From Sulfuriferula sp. AH1 (GTDB lineage: Bacteria > Pseudomonadota > Gammaproteobacteria > Burkholderiales > Sulfuriferulaceae): a stretch of DNA of 64,000 nt. Shown here piece by piece: positions 1 to 7,829 of this stretch. The notes beneath the pieces were generated by a model. It was not told where the DNA came from and made no database searches. It worked only from the letters and a program-made list of their open reading frames with translations. Where the stretch lies: NCBI RefSeq assembly GCF_002162035.1, contig NZ_CP021138.1, forward strand, positions 2,356,001 to 2,420,000, in the 5' to 3' direction. The translations under genes and the position numbers were made by a program. Positions within the stretch are counted from its first letter, which is position 1. The number at the start of each line of letters is the position of its first letter.

Positions 1-909
1 ACCGAAGTGCGTTTTCGCGACAGCCGGGCCGTGCACCAGTTTTTATATCACGCCATCAACAAGGCCTTGGCCGGATGCGCCGGTGACAACCCGGCGGCAC
101 ACGCGCAACTGGCAGGTACATCCGGTCATGCAGCGCAGCCGGCCGGCAATCCACCCGTTGCGCAACCGGCATTTGCCGCTCGCACGGCATACAACCCGCC
201 CCATCAGACCAATATGCCGTTAGGCATAGCGCAACCGGCCGGATTCTACGAGATGATGACGCGCGACATGCCGTCGCCGCATGCCGCGCCGGCCATTCCG
301 CCAGTCGATGTTGCCGCCACCCGACCTCATCCCCTGGGTTACGCCATCGGGCAGATCCACGGCGTTTATATCCTCGCGCAAAATCAGGAAGGGTTGGTGC
401 TGGTGGACATGCATGCGGCGCACGAGCGCATCATGTACGAGAAGCTCAAAACCGCGCTCGATCAACAAGCTATCGCCAGCCAGCCATTGCTCATTCCGGT
501 TGCGATCAGCGCCGATGCGCTGGACGTGACCGCCGCCGCTGAACACGCCGATACCTTGGCGGCGATGGGTTTTGAGATCGCACCACTGTCGCCTGCCAGT
601 CTGGCTATCCGTGCCGTGCCGCAACTATTGCAGAACGCCGATCCGGCGCAGCTTGCGCGCGATTTGCTGCGCGAACTGCGCGAATCCGGCGCCAGTCACG
701 TCCTTACCGAACAGCGCAATGAACTGCTCGGTACGCTGGCCTGTCATAGCGCCGTGCGCGCCAACCGCCAACTGAGCATCACCGAAATGAACGCACTGCT
801 GCGCGATATGGAAACCACCGAACGCGCCAATCAGTGTAACCACGGTCGCCCGACCTGGTTCCAGATCAGTCTGGCAGAGCTGGACAAGATGTTTATGCGC
901 GGGAAGTAA
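1..909 (+). CDS. mutL: DNA mismatch repair protein MutL, C-terminal part (5' end outside window)
   Basis: The reading frame is open from the first base and ends in TAA at 907-909, so only the C-terminal half is present. It begins in the end of the ATPase/transducer region (RFRDSRAVHQF), passes through a low-complexity linker (about bases 60-330) and enters the dimerisation domain. Bases 406-441 encode DMHAAHERIMYE, which fits the DQHA(X)2E(X)4E metal motif of endonuclease-active MutL. ACHSAVRA and CNHGRPTW near the end are the other conserved metal-site motifs. By family knowledge this MutL should nick DNA itself, unlike the E. coli protein. It converges with the next gene with only 4 bp between them. 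Confidence 0.95.
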   Translation, partial: TEVRFRDSRAVHQFLYHAINKALAGCAGDNPAAHAQLAGTSGHAAQPAGNPPVAQPAFAARTAYNPPHQTNMPLGIAQPAGFYEMMTRDMPSPHAAPAIPPVDVAATRPHPLGYAIGQIHGVYILAQNQEGLVLVDMHAAHERIMYEKLKTALDQQAIASQPLLIPVAISADALDVTAAAEHADTLAAMGFEIAPLSPASLAIRAVPQLLQNADPAQLARDLLRELRESGASHVLTEQRNELLGTLACHSAVRANRQLSITEMNALLRDMETTERANQCNHGRPTWFQISLAELDKMFMRGK

Positions 910-913
910 CGAA

Positions 914-1444
914 TCAGTAACGCTTGTCGATGTGCGGCGCATCCGTCGCCGCACCCGGTATGAGGAAATGAGCGCTGCCGGCCGGGCTGGCATAGCGCAC
1001 AGCGAGTTTCCAGCCCTCTCCGGATTTCTTCCAGACGTCCACCATGTAGATATCACCCGACGCCTTTTTAGCCTTATCCTGTTTCAGCAGGAAACTGACG
1101 ACAGCGACGACGTCGTAATCATGCACTGCCATTTGCCGGATATCGCAAGCTGCAGTACCGCGATTATCAGACCGATATCGATCTAACCATTGCGCACGCG
1201 GTATCGGGTTGCCGGGCATGGCGCCCACCCGCATTTCGAAATCGTCAGCCAGCAGTGTGTCTATGGTACCGCCATCGCCCTTGCGGATATGCTGGTCCAG
1301 ATCACATTCAAGCCCGCTGAAGATCTTTACCAGCCGCGTGACTGTGGGGATGGAAACCTGCACACCACCGGGTTGCGCAGCAAACGTCGCTGTGCTCGAC
1401 AAGGCGACCGCAAGTATCGCCAATAATGAAACGTATTTTTTCAT
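914..1444 (-). CDS. Secreted NTF2-like (SnoaL/DUF4440-type) protein
   Basis: A 176-residue protein with a clear Sec signal peptide (MKKYVSLLAILAVALSSTATFA, cut after about residue 22). The rest resembles the NTF2/DUF4440 fold: an early helix, a DDFEMRVG strand, then MVDVWKKSGEGWKLAVRYAS, the usual end of these alpha+beta barrels. The ATG at 1444 is chosen because AAGGTGG sits just upstream and the signal peptide starts there; the frame is open further upstream without a ribosome site. It lies 56 bp after the EXORDIUM-like gene on the same strand and may be co-transcribed. No enzymatic role can be assigned from sequence. Confidence 0.7.
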   Translation of the reverse strand: MKKYVSLLAILAVALSSTATFAAQPGGVQVSIPTVTRLVKIFSGLECDLDQHIRKGDGGTIDTLLADDFEMRVGAMPGNPIPRAQWLDRYRSDNRGTAACDIRQMAVHDYDVVAVVSFLLKQDKAKKASGDIYMVDVWKKSGEGWKLAVRYASPAGSAHFLIPGAATDAPHIDKRY

Positions 1445-1500
1445 TGCAACCACCTTATGGCCCGACCGCATGCATTCCCCAGCATAAGCGCCAATGCGCG

Positions 1501-2451
1501 CTAATACGCTAATGTGCACAAGCCGCCCGAAGCATTAAGCCAGTTCTGCTGAATCAGAAAATCGCGCGCGCCCAGCTTCATATTGGCTTGCGAGCCATTG
1601 CTGACGGTATAGGTGGTGCCGAATTTCCACGCGCATTTATCAGCGTTTTCCTGTCCCAACGTGTCATACCAGGCATTCAGATCAGGATCCGTCACCGCCT
1701 CTTCCAGCTCATGAGCAAGCACGCTGGCCATGCCATCCGCCCCCGCATTCCCGTTAGGACTGGTGGTTTGCGCTTCACACGCACTCGGGCAGCGATCAGG
1801 ATTGCCCACGAATGAATATTTGATATCCTGGCCCGCTATCGAACCATGGGTATGCCATCCGCAGTAGGAAGTACAAAAACCGGAAGTCTCATTGACGTCA
1901 GCGGAGGTCAGGACAAAATAGACTGCATTGGGATCTGCCGGCAAGGCGCCGCTGGTGATGGCGTTGCTCACCACCGCGGTCACATCGGCATCAGCCAGCG
2001 CAGTGCCATGTGAATAGTTATCGGTTACGCTTTGCTTGAACAGCGTCGCATTGGTTACTGCAACCGAGCTGCCGTTGTAATAAGTAGTGTTGATATTGTA
2101 ATAGGGCGATCCGCTCAAACCGGTCGCCAGATCGGGCAATATGCTGGTCGCGGTATTGCCGGCCCAGTTGCCGTACCAGATATAATAAACATTCGTCGTG
2201 CCCAGTATTAGCGGACCGCCGTGATAATTGATGCCGTTGGCGCCCTGCTTTTTCCTGCCGGTCGCTACTGCATAACCCTGCCCGGCTGGCGGCTTTTCTC
2301 CCCAGCCCTTGCCGGTCGGCCTATTATCGACTTCCCATGATTTATGCGTATCTTGCAAAATCGCCCCGCGAACCAGTTCGGCATTTGCGGAAGGCGGGGC
2401 CATCAAACCCAGCATTGCAATACAAATAACATTAGCGGTTTTGTAACACAT
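1501..2451 (-). CDS. Secreted EXORDIUM-like (Phi_1 family) protein
   Basis: A 316-residue protein with a signal peptide (cut near ANA-EL, residue 24). The motifs YHGGPLILGTTNVYYIWYG, then YFVLTSADVNETSGFC with SYCGWH, and a run of cysteines near NPDRCPSAC match the plant EXORDIUM/phosphate-induced protein 1 family (PF04674), which also occurs in scattered bacteria. In place of the plant ASLLAGTVTNP segment it has LAHELEEAVTDPD, which resembles a metal-binding HExxE-like site. AAGGGGAG precedes the ATG. In plants the family is extracellular and growth-related; the bacterial function is unknown. A cell-wall or polysaccharide-related extracellular role is a guess. Confidence 0.75.
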   Translation of the reverse strand: MCYKTANVICIAMLGLMAPPSANAELVRGAILQDTHKSWEVDNRPTGKGWGEKPPAGQGYAVATGRKKQGANGINYHGGPLILGTTNVYYIWYGNWAGNTATSILPDLATGLSGSPYYNINTTYYNGSSVAVTNATLFKQSVTDNYSHGTALADADVTAVVSNAITSGALPADPNAVYFVLTSADVNETSGFCTSYCGWHTHGSIAGQDIKYSFVGNPDRCPSACEAQTTSPNGNAGADGMASVLAHELEEAVTDPDLNAWYDTLGQENADKCAWKFGTTYTVSNGSQANMKLGARDFLIQQNWLNASGGLCTLAY

Positions 2452-2795
2452 ACGGTGCTCCCCTTTATAATCGTGATTTTTAAACTGTTGTTCGGCAAGT
2501 TATTATTTTTATAGACTTCTTCAGCGTCTTCATCAGCGTAGATCATGCCTTAACTACCGTCAAGGTCTGCTTCAATCAGAATATCCGTCTTATGTAATCG
2601 CGCCATGTGCGACGCCAATTCCACTGACACTGCATGATTTTATTATTCTGTCCCGGCTTTCTGTTACAATGCGCGCTCTCGTTATGCATGCTCCAGTCCT
2701 CGTGTAACGATTCTGGTTTATTCTCTTCATCTGCCTGCCCTAGACTGGCGTTACGCACAACGTAACGACAGGCCGATCTGTTTTTCAGGAAATTT
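2452..2795. promoter_or_regulatory. Divergent intergenic region and rhlE leader with a hairpin
   Basis: The 344 bp between the EXORDIUM-like gene and rhlE contain no credible gene. A -10-like TACAAT lies at 2665-2670 on the plus strand, with a poor -35. A perfect 7-bp inverted repeat (CGTTACG, 5-nt loop, CGTAACG) occupies 2749-2767, about 28 nt before the rhlE start. If transcription starts near 2677, rhlE has a leader of roughly 120 nt. Long structured leaders are common on cold-inducible DEAD-box helicase mRNAs; its use here is inference. Confidence 0.35.
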
Positions 2796-4097
2796 ATGTC
2801 TTTTGCTACCCTGGGCTTGTCCGAAGCCATCGTTCGCGCTGTTACTGAGCGCGGTTATACCGAACCTACCCCTATTCAGGCGCAAGCCATTCCCGTCGTC
2901 CTTAACGGCGGCGATCTGCTGGGCGGCGCCCAGACCGGCACCGGCAAGACCGCCGGATTTGTATTGCCGATATTGCACCGCTTGTCCACTACGCCAGCCA
3001 AAGCTGCCGGCCGCGCACCGATCCGTGCGCTGATCCTGACCCCGACCCGCGAACTTGCGGCCCAGGTCGAAGAAAGCGTACGCGAATACGGCAAATACCT
3101 GCCGCTCAATTCAATGATGATGTTCGGCGGCGTCAATATCAATCCGCAGATACAGAAACTGCGCGGCCGTGTCGATATTCTGGTGGCAACGCCGGGACGA
3201 CTGCTCGACCACGCCCAGCAAAAGACCGTCGATCTGTCGCAAGTCGAGATCCTGGTGCTGGACGAAGCCGACCGCATGCTCGACATGGGTTTCATCCGCG
3301 ACATCAAGAAAGTCATGGCGCTCATCCCCAAACAACGCCAGACATTGCTGTTCTCGGCGACGTTCTCGGATGAGATCAAAACGCTGGCAGACAGCCTGCT
3401 GATCAAGCCCGCCACTATCGAAGTGGCACGCCGCAACGCCACCAATACACTCATCGCTCAAAGAGCCTACGCTGTCGACCGTGAGCGCAAGCGCGAGCTG
3501 CTCACCAAACTGATCAAGGATAACAACTGGTTTCAGGTACTGGTATTCACCCGCACCAAACACGCGGCGAACCGCCTGGCCGAAAACCTCGACAAGGACG
3601 GCATCCCCGCGATGGCGATCCACGGCAACAAGAGCCAGGCCGCGCGTACCCGTGCGCTGAAAACATTCAAGGACGGCACTCTGCAGGTGCTGGTGGCGAC
3701 CGACATCGCTGCGCGCGGTATCGACATCAGCGAACTGCCGCACGTCGTCAACTTCGAACTGCCCAACGTCGCTGAAGATTATGTGCACCGCATCGGCCGG
3801 ACCGGACGTGCAGGCAGCGAAGGCGAAGCCACCTCGCTGGTGTGCGTCGACGAACTCAAGCTGCTCACTGCCATCGAACGCCTGACCAAGACCCAGATCA
3901 TCGCCGAAGTATTCCCCGGCTTCGAAGTCGACCCGCGCATCAAGGCCGAACCGATACTGAATGGCAGCCAACGCGGCGGCAATCAGAGTGGTCAGAACCG
4001 CCGCCCTGCTGCAGGCAACGCCGGCAATCGTACCGCAGCCAAACCGGCGGCACGAGCCCCGAGCAGCCCGCATCGCAGCGGCGGGCGCGGACGTTAA
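2796..4097 (+). CDS. rhlE: DEAD-box ATP-dependent RNA helicase RhlE
   Basis: 433 residues. All superfamily 2 DEAD-box motifs are present in order: Q motif ([10 protein letters not shown]), Walker A AQTGTGKT (Lys 51), [17 protein letters not shown] in [15 protein letters not shown] in [16 protein letters not shown] and [10 protein letters not shown]. The tail from about residue 390 is a basic Gly/Arg/Asn/Pro-rich extension (ending SGGRGR) typical of RhlE. It would remodel RNA in ribosome assembly and mRNA decay, especially in the cold. AGGAA lies just before the ATG. The core is conserved, so the helicase assignment is firm; RhlE rather than another paralogue is judged from the domain layout and tail. 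Confidence 0.93.
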   Translation: MSFATLGLSEAIVRAVTERGYTEPTPIQAQAIPVVLNGGDLLGGAQTGTGKTAGFVLPILHRLSTTPAKAAGRAPIRALILTPTRELAAQVEESVREYGKYLPLNSMMMFGGVNINPQIQKLRGRVDILVATPGRLLDHAQQKTVDLSQVEILVLDEADRMLDMGFIRDIKKVMALIPKQRQTLLFSATFSDEIKTLADSLLIKPATIEVARRNATNTLIAQRAYAVDRERKRELLTKLIKDNNWFQVLVFTRTKHAANRLAENLDKDGIPAMAIHGNKSQAARTRALKTFKDGTLQVLVATDIAARGIDISELPHVVNFELPNVAEDYVHRIGRTGRAGSEGEATSLVCVDELKLLTAIERLTKTQIIAEVFPGFEVDPRIKAEPILNGSQRGGNQSGQNRRPAAGNAGNRTAAKPAARAPSSPHRSGGRGR

Positions 4098-4148
4098 ATC
4101 GCGGTATAATCCGGCCATTGATACTCATAATGGTCATATAAGCCACAC

Positions 4149-5987
4149 ATGGTCTCCCGATTCAACTCGCGCATTGCGCTTGCCATTGCACACGACATCA
4201 TCGCAGCCGGCCTGGCCTGGCTGCTAGCCTACTGGCTGCGCTTCAACCTGAGCATTCCGGCCGAATACTGGCCCAGTGCAATGAGTACGCTGGCCTGGGT
4301 AGTACCGGTGCAGGCGCTTGCATTCTGGCGCTTCGGCCTGTATCGGGGGATATGGCGTTTTGCCAGCCTGCCGGATCTGCAGCGCATACTGGCAGCGGTA
4401 GGCGTGGCAGCATTGCTGATTCCGCTGGCATTATTCATGTTCCAAATCAAAGCCATCGTGCCGCGCTCGGTATTGGTGCTGGATCCGCTATTGCTGCTGC
4501 TCATCATGGGCGGCAGTCGCCTGCTGTACCGGGCATGGAAAGAACATCGTTTCGGTTCACTCTGCAGCGACCGTAATCCGCTGATTATATTGGGGGCAGG
4601 CGGGGCTGCGGCTTCGCTGGTGCGCGAACTGGCGTACAGTAACGAGTGGCGTGTCGTGGGCTTGCTGGATGACATGCCCACCAAGCAGAGCCGCGATTTA
4701 TATGGCATTCCCGTCTTGGGCAAGCTCGATAGCCTGCCAGTCCACGCTGCGAAACTCGACGTCAAGCACGCCGTCATCGCGATGCCATCAGCCGGCCACA
4801 GCGTGCGTCGTCATGCCGCACAGATTTGTGCCGATGCCGGCGTCAATGCACTGACGGTACCCGCCTTTGACGACCTGGCGAGCGGCAAGGTGACAGTATC
4901 CGCGTTACGCAAAATAGAACTGGATGATTTATTGGGGCGTGACCCGGTGCAGCTCGACGATGCCGGTCTGCATGGCTTGCTTACCGATCAGGTGGTGCTG
5001 GTGAGCGGTGCCGGTGGCTCGATAGGCTCGGAACTCGCCCGCCAGATCGCTCACTTCCAGCCCAAGCTGCTGATTCTGTTTGAAATGAGCGAATTCGCCC
5101 TGTACAAAATCGAACAGGAATTCACCACCAATTTCCCCGCAGTAAAAATCCTGTGCGCAATCGGCGACGTCAAGCATCGTGCGGTCGTCGACAATCTGCT
5201 AAGCCAACACCATCCTGCCATTATCTTTCATGCCGCGGCCTACAAGCATGTGCCGCTGATGGAACAAAGCAATGCCTGGCAAGCCATGCGCAACAACGTG
5301 CTCGGCACCTATACCCTGGCCAGCGCGGCACAGCGTCATGGCGTCGCCAAATTCGTGCTCATTTCCACCGACAAGGCCGTCAACCCCACCAATGTCATGG
5401 GCGCATCGAAACGTCTGGCAGAAATGGTGTGCCAGAGCCTGCATGCAACGCCCGCAGACACCCCGCGCACGCGCTTCGTTGCGGTGCGCTTCGGCAATGT
5501 ACTCGGCAGTTCCGGCAGCGTCATTCCGAAATTCCAGGAACAGATTGCCCACGGCGGACCAATTACGGTCACCCATCCGGATATCACCCGCTACTTCATG
5601 TCCATCCCCGAAGCCTGCCAGCTGGTGCTGCAAGCCGGCCTGATGGGTGACGGCGGCGAAATTTTCGTACTGGATATGGGCGAGCCGGTGAAAATCGCCG
5701 ACCTCGCCCGCGACATGATCCGCCTCTCCGGATTCAGCGAGAACGACATCAAAATCGTCTATTCCGGCTTGCGCCCGGGCGAAAAGCTGTATGAAGAATT
5801 GCTCGCCGACGACGAACACACCCTGCCTACCCCGCATCCCAAACTGCGTATCGCTCAGGCCCGTCTGGTGGACGATGCCTGGCTGGCCCTTGCAGTGGAA
5901 TGGCTCACTCAGGACAGCATCATCAGTGAAGCCGAAGTAAAGCAGAAACTCAAGGCATGGGTGACGGAATACACACCTCAGTCATAA
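4149..5987 (+). CDS. Membrane-bound nucleotide-sugar 4,6-dehydratase (WbpM/CapD/FlaA1 family)
   Basis: 612 residues. The N-terminal 130 or so hold four hydrophobic segments. A CoA-binding-like Rossmann domain follows (ILGAGGAA near residue 146), then the catalytic SDR domain with GAGGSIGSE near residue 287. The catalytic stretch ISTDKAVNPTNVMGASK has Met where other SDR enzymes have Tyr, as in WbpM-type UDP-GlcNAc 4,6-dehydratases; the Lys is near residue 419. Members convert UDP-GlcNAc to a 4-keto-6-deoxy sugar for O-antigen, capsule or glycan synthesis at the inner membrane. It starts 51 bp after rhlE without other polysaccharide genes beside it, so the exact product is unknown. Confidence 0.88.
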   Translation: MVSRFNSRIALAIAHDIIAAGLAWLLAYWLRFNLSIPAEYWPSAMSTLAWVVPVQALAFWRFGLYRGIWRFASLPDLQRILAAVGVAALLIPLALFMFQIKAIVPRSVLVLDPLLLLLIMGGSRLLYRAWKEHRFGSLCSDRNPLIILGAGGAAASLVRELAYSNEWRVVGLLDDMPTKQSRDLYGIPVLGKLDSLPVHAAKLDVKHAVIAMPSAGHSVRRHAAQICADAGVNALTVPAFDDLASGKVTVSALRKIELDDLLGRDPVQLDDAGLHGLLTDQVVLVSGAGGSIGSELARQIAHFQPKLLILFEMSEFALYKIEQEFTTNFPAVKILCAIGDVKHRAVVDNLLSQHHPAIIFHAAAYKHVPLMEQSNAWQAMRNNVLGTYTLASAAQRHGVAKFVLISTDKAVNPTNVMGASKRLAEMVCQSLHATPADTPRTRFVAVRFGNVLGSSGSVIPKFQEQIAHGGPITVTHPDITRYFMSIPEACQLVLQAGLMGDGGEIFVLDMGEPVKIADLARDMIRLSGFSENDIKIVYSGLRPGEKLYEELLADDEHTLPTPHPKLRIAQARLVDDAWLALAVEWLTQDSIISEAEVKQKLKAWVTEYTPQS

Positions 5988-6025
5988 CCGGACCAGGCAT
6001 TATCAAGCGGTAGATGCAGGACAAA

Positions 6026-6070
6026 AACGGCCCCTGACGGCTTATTTCAAGCCGGGTTTCAGGGGCCGTT
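6026..6070 (-). terminator. Strong intrinsic terminator of the SYLF gene
   Basis: A perfect 12-bp stem (6026-6037 with 6059-6070) encloses a second 6-bp stem (CGGCTT 6038-6043 with AAGCCG 6049-6054). On the minus strand the stem ends in TTTTTG, giving the U-tract, right after the stop of the SYLF gene at 6077. On the plus strand there is no U-run, so it would stop the convergent upstream gene less well. Confidence 0.85.
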
Positions 6071-6076
6071 CCGGTA

Positions 6077-6640
6077 TTAACGCTTGATATGGGAAATTTT
6101 GGTACCTTCGATACTGAGGCTGGCCATCAATCCCTGCTGATCGAAGATAAAGGCGTAAGCATCGTCTTTCAATGTCGACGTTGACAGATTCTTGGCGATA
6201 CCTTCATTCACCACGACCACCGTCGGCCCCACGCCGATTTCCCAGCCTTTGGTTTTCGCGAGATATTTCACCGCTTTGTCGTTCATGAGAAAGACCGCAT
6301 AGCCGTATGACTGGGCACCTGCCTGCAAACCCCATGATGCCGAAACCGAATTATAGTAACCGTCGACTCGCGAACCCTTGAACAGCACCCCCTCGCCATA
6401 GCTTCCGCCGAATACCAGCCCGGCTTTAACTATGTTGGGGAAAACCAGCACCGCTTTGGCCTTTTTCGAAATATCCTCTGCGAGCGGGTTGCTCTTATAC
6501 AGGATTTGCAGGGCTTGGGCAGCATCCCGATTCAGATCTTCTGCGGTTGCCGCATACACCTGACTGCTAATTGCACCCAGAGATAATGTTGTAGCGGTGA
6601 CGAGTATGAATTTAAGTAAAGCACGTCGTATATTAATCAT
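6077..6640 (-). CDS. SYLF-domain (Ysc84-related) lipid-binding protein
   Basis: 187 residues with a Sec signal peptide cut after VYA (about residue 30). The remainder matches the bacterial SYLF/Ysc84-like family: AKAVLVFPNIVKAGLVFGGSYGEGVL, then SASWGLQAGAQSYGYAVFLMN, then WEIGVGPTVVVVNEG and a C-terminal YAFIFDQQGLMASLSIEGTKISHI. Members bind phosphoinositides or lipids in eukaryotes; bacterial ones are periplasmic or envelope proteins of unknown role. A strong AGGAGGT precedes the ATG. It is downstream of hypE on the same strand with a 184-bp gap, so probably transcribed separately. Confidence 0.85.
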   Translation of the reverse strand: MINIRRALLKFILVTATTLSLGAISSQVYAATAEDLNRDAAQALQILYKSNPLAEDISKKAKAVLVFPNIVKAGLVFGGSYGEGVLFKGSRVDGYYNSVSASWGLQAGAQSYGYAVFLMNDKAVKYLAKTKGWEIGVGPTVVVVNEGIAKNLSTSTLKDDAYAFIFDQQGLMASLSIEGTKISHIKR

Positions 6641-6824
6641 TATCCACCTCCTGATAAATTACGGTTTTAAGAATCGAAGCGCAGTAACCAAAAACTGCCT
6701 GGAAGGCCTCGAGCATTCATCATCCGCTTATAAATTGATTTGTTCTGTATGCTGCCGCACATAACTCGATTAATCTGCAAAGCTATCCTATCTGCCTGAT
6801 TTTTATCGTTGTTATGGATACTTG

Positions 6825-7829
6825 TTAACAGATTCGCGGCAAGGGATCGTCTTCGAGCTCGTCCAGCATGCGCGTACCGCCCAGCGGCGTATGCAGCACC
6901 ACCTGTGGCCGCCCCGCTTGCATGTGACCGATCAGCGCCGCATCCTGCCCCTCAGGCAACGCCTGCCATGCAGCCAGTGCCAGCGCCGCATCGGCTGCTG
7001 CCACTATCGCCACTACCCGGCCTTCGCAGGCCAGATAATAGGGATCGTAACCCAGAATTTCACAGACTGCTTGCACCTGCTCGCGCACCGGGATGTCGGC
7101 CTGCTGCAGACTGGCCTGCAGCCCGGTGGCGCGACTGATTTCATGCGCGACGGTAGCCAGACCGCCACGCGTCGGGTCGCGCATGAAGCGCAGCCCCGGC
7201 AGGCCCAGCAACGCTTTGGTCAATGGCAACACGCTCGCACTGTCCGAGGCCAGCTCGCCCTTGAGTCCGAACTGCTCACGCGCCAGCATCACTGCGATAC
7301 CGTGATCGCCTACCGGCCCGGACACCAGGATCGCATCGCCCGGCTGGATAGTCTGCATGCCGAGTTCGATGCCCGGTACGCGCACGCCGATGCCGGCCGT
7401 CGCCAGATACAGCCCGCCGCCCTCGCCGCGCCGCACCACTTTGGTATCGCCCGCCGCTACTGCTACGCCCGCCGCCTTCGCAGCGCATGCCAGACTGGCG
7501 ACGATGCGATCCAGCCGGGCCAGCGGCATACCTTCCTCGATGAACGCATTCAGCGATAGATAACGCGGTATCGCACCCGCTACTGCCAGATCGTTGACGG
7601 TGCCATGCACCGCCAGACTGCCGATATCACCGCCGGGAAACTCCAGCGGCTGAACCGTAAAGCCGTCGGTGGTAAACATCAGTTCGCCCGCATCCCACGG
7701 CAATCGCGCCGCATCGGCATTGACATCCAGCAGCGGGTTACCGAGATGGCGGGCAAAGACCTCCTCGATCAGCTCGCGCATATAGCGGCCGCCATTGCCG
7801 TGTGCCAGCGTGATATACGTTTCAGTCAT
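6825..7829 (-). CDS. hypE: Hydrogenase maturation protein HypE
   Basis: 334 residues, PurM/AIR-synthase-like. TTDGFTVQPLEFPGGDIG and VNDLAVAGAIPRYLSL near the N-terminus and GDTKVV form the ATP site. The C-terminal tail ends PRIC, whose Cys is carbamoylated by HypF and then dehydrated to thiocyanate, the source of the active-site cyanide. The ATG at 7829 (MTETYITLAHGNGG) is chosen because family members begin there; it overlaps the hypF stop by 8 bp, indicating translational coupling. Last gene of hypCABDFE. Confidence 0.96.
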   Translation of the reverse strand: MTETYITLAHGNGGRYMRELIEEVFARHLGNPLLDVNADAARLPWDAGELMFTTDGFTVQPLEFPGGDIGSLAVHGTVNDLAVAGAIPRYLSLNAFIEEGMPLARLDRIVASLACAAKAAGVAVAAGDTKVVRRGEGGGLYLATAGIGVRVPGIELGMQTIQPGDAILVSGPVGDHGIAVMLAREQFGLKGELASDSASVLPLTKALLGLPGLRFMRDPTRGGLATVAHEISRATGLQASLQQADIPVREQVQAVCEILGYDPYYLACEGRVVAIVAAADAALALAAWQALPEGQDAALIGHMQAGRPQVVLHTPLGGTRMLDELEDDPLPRIC

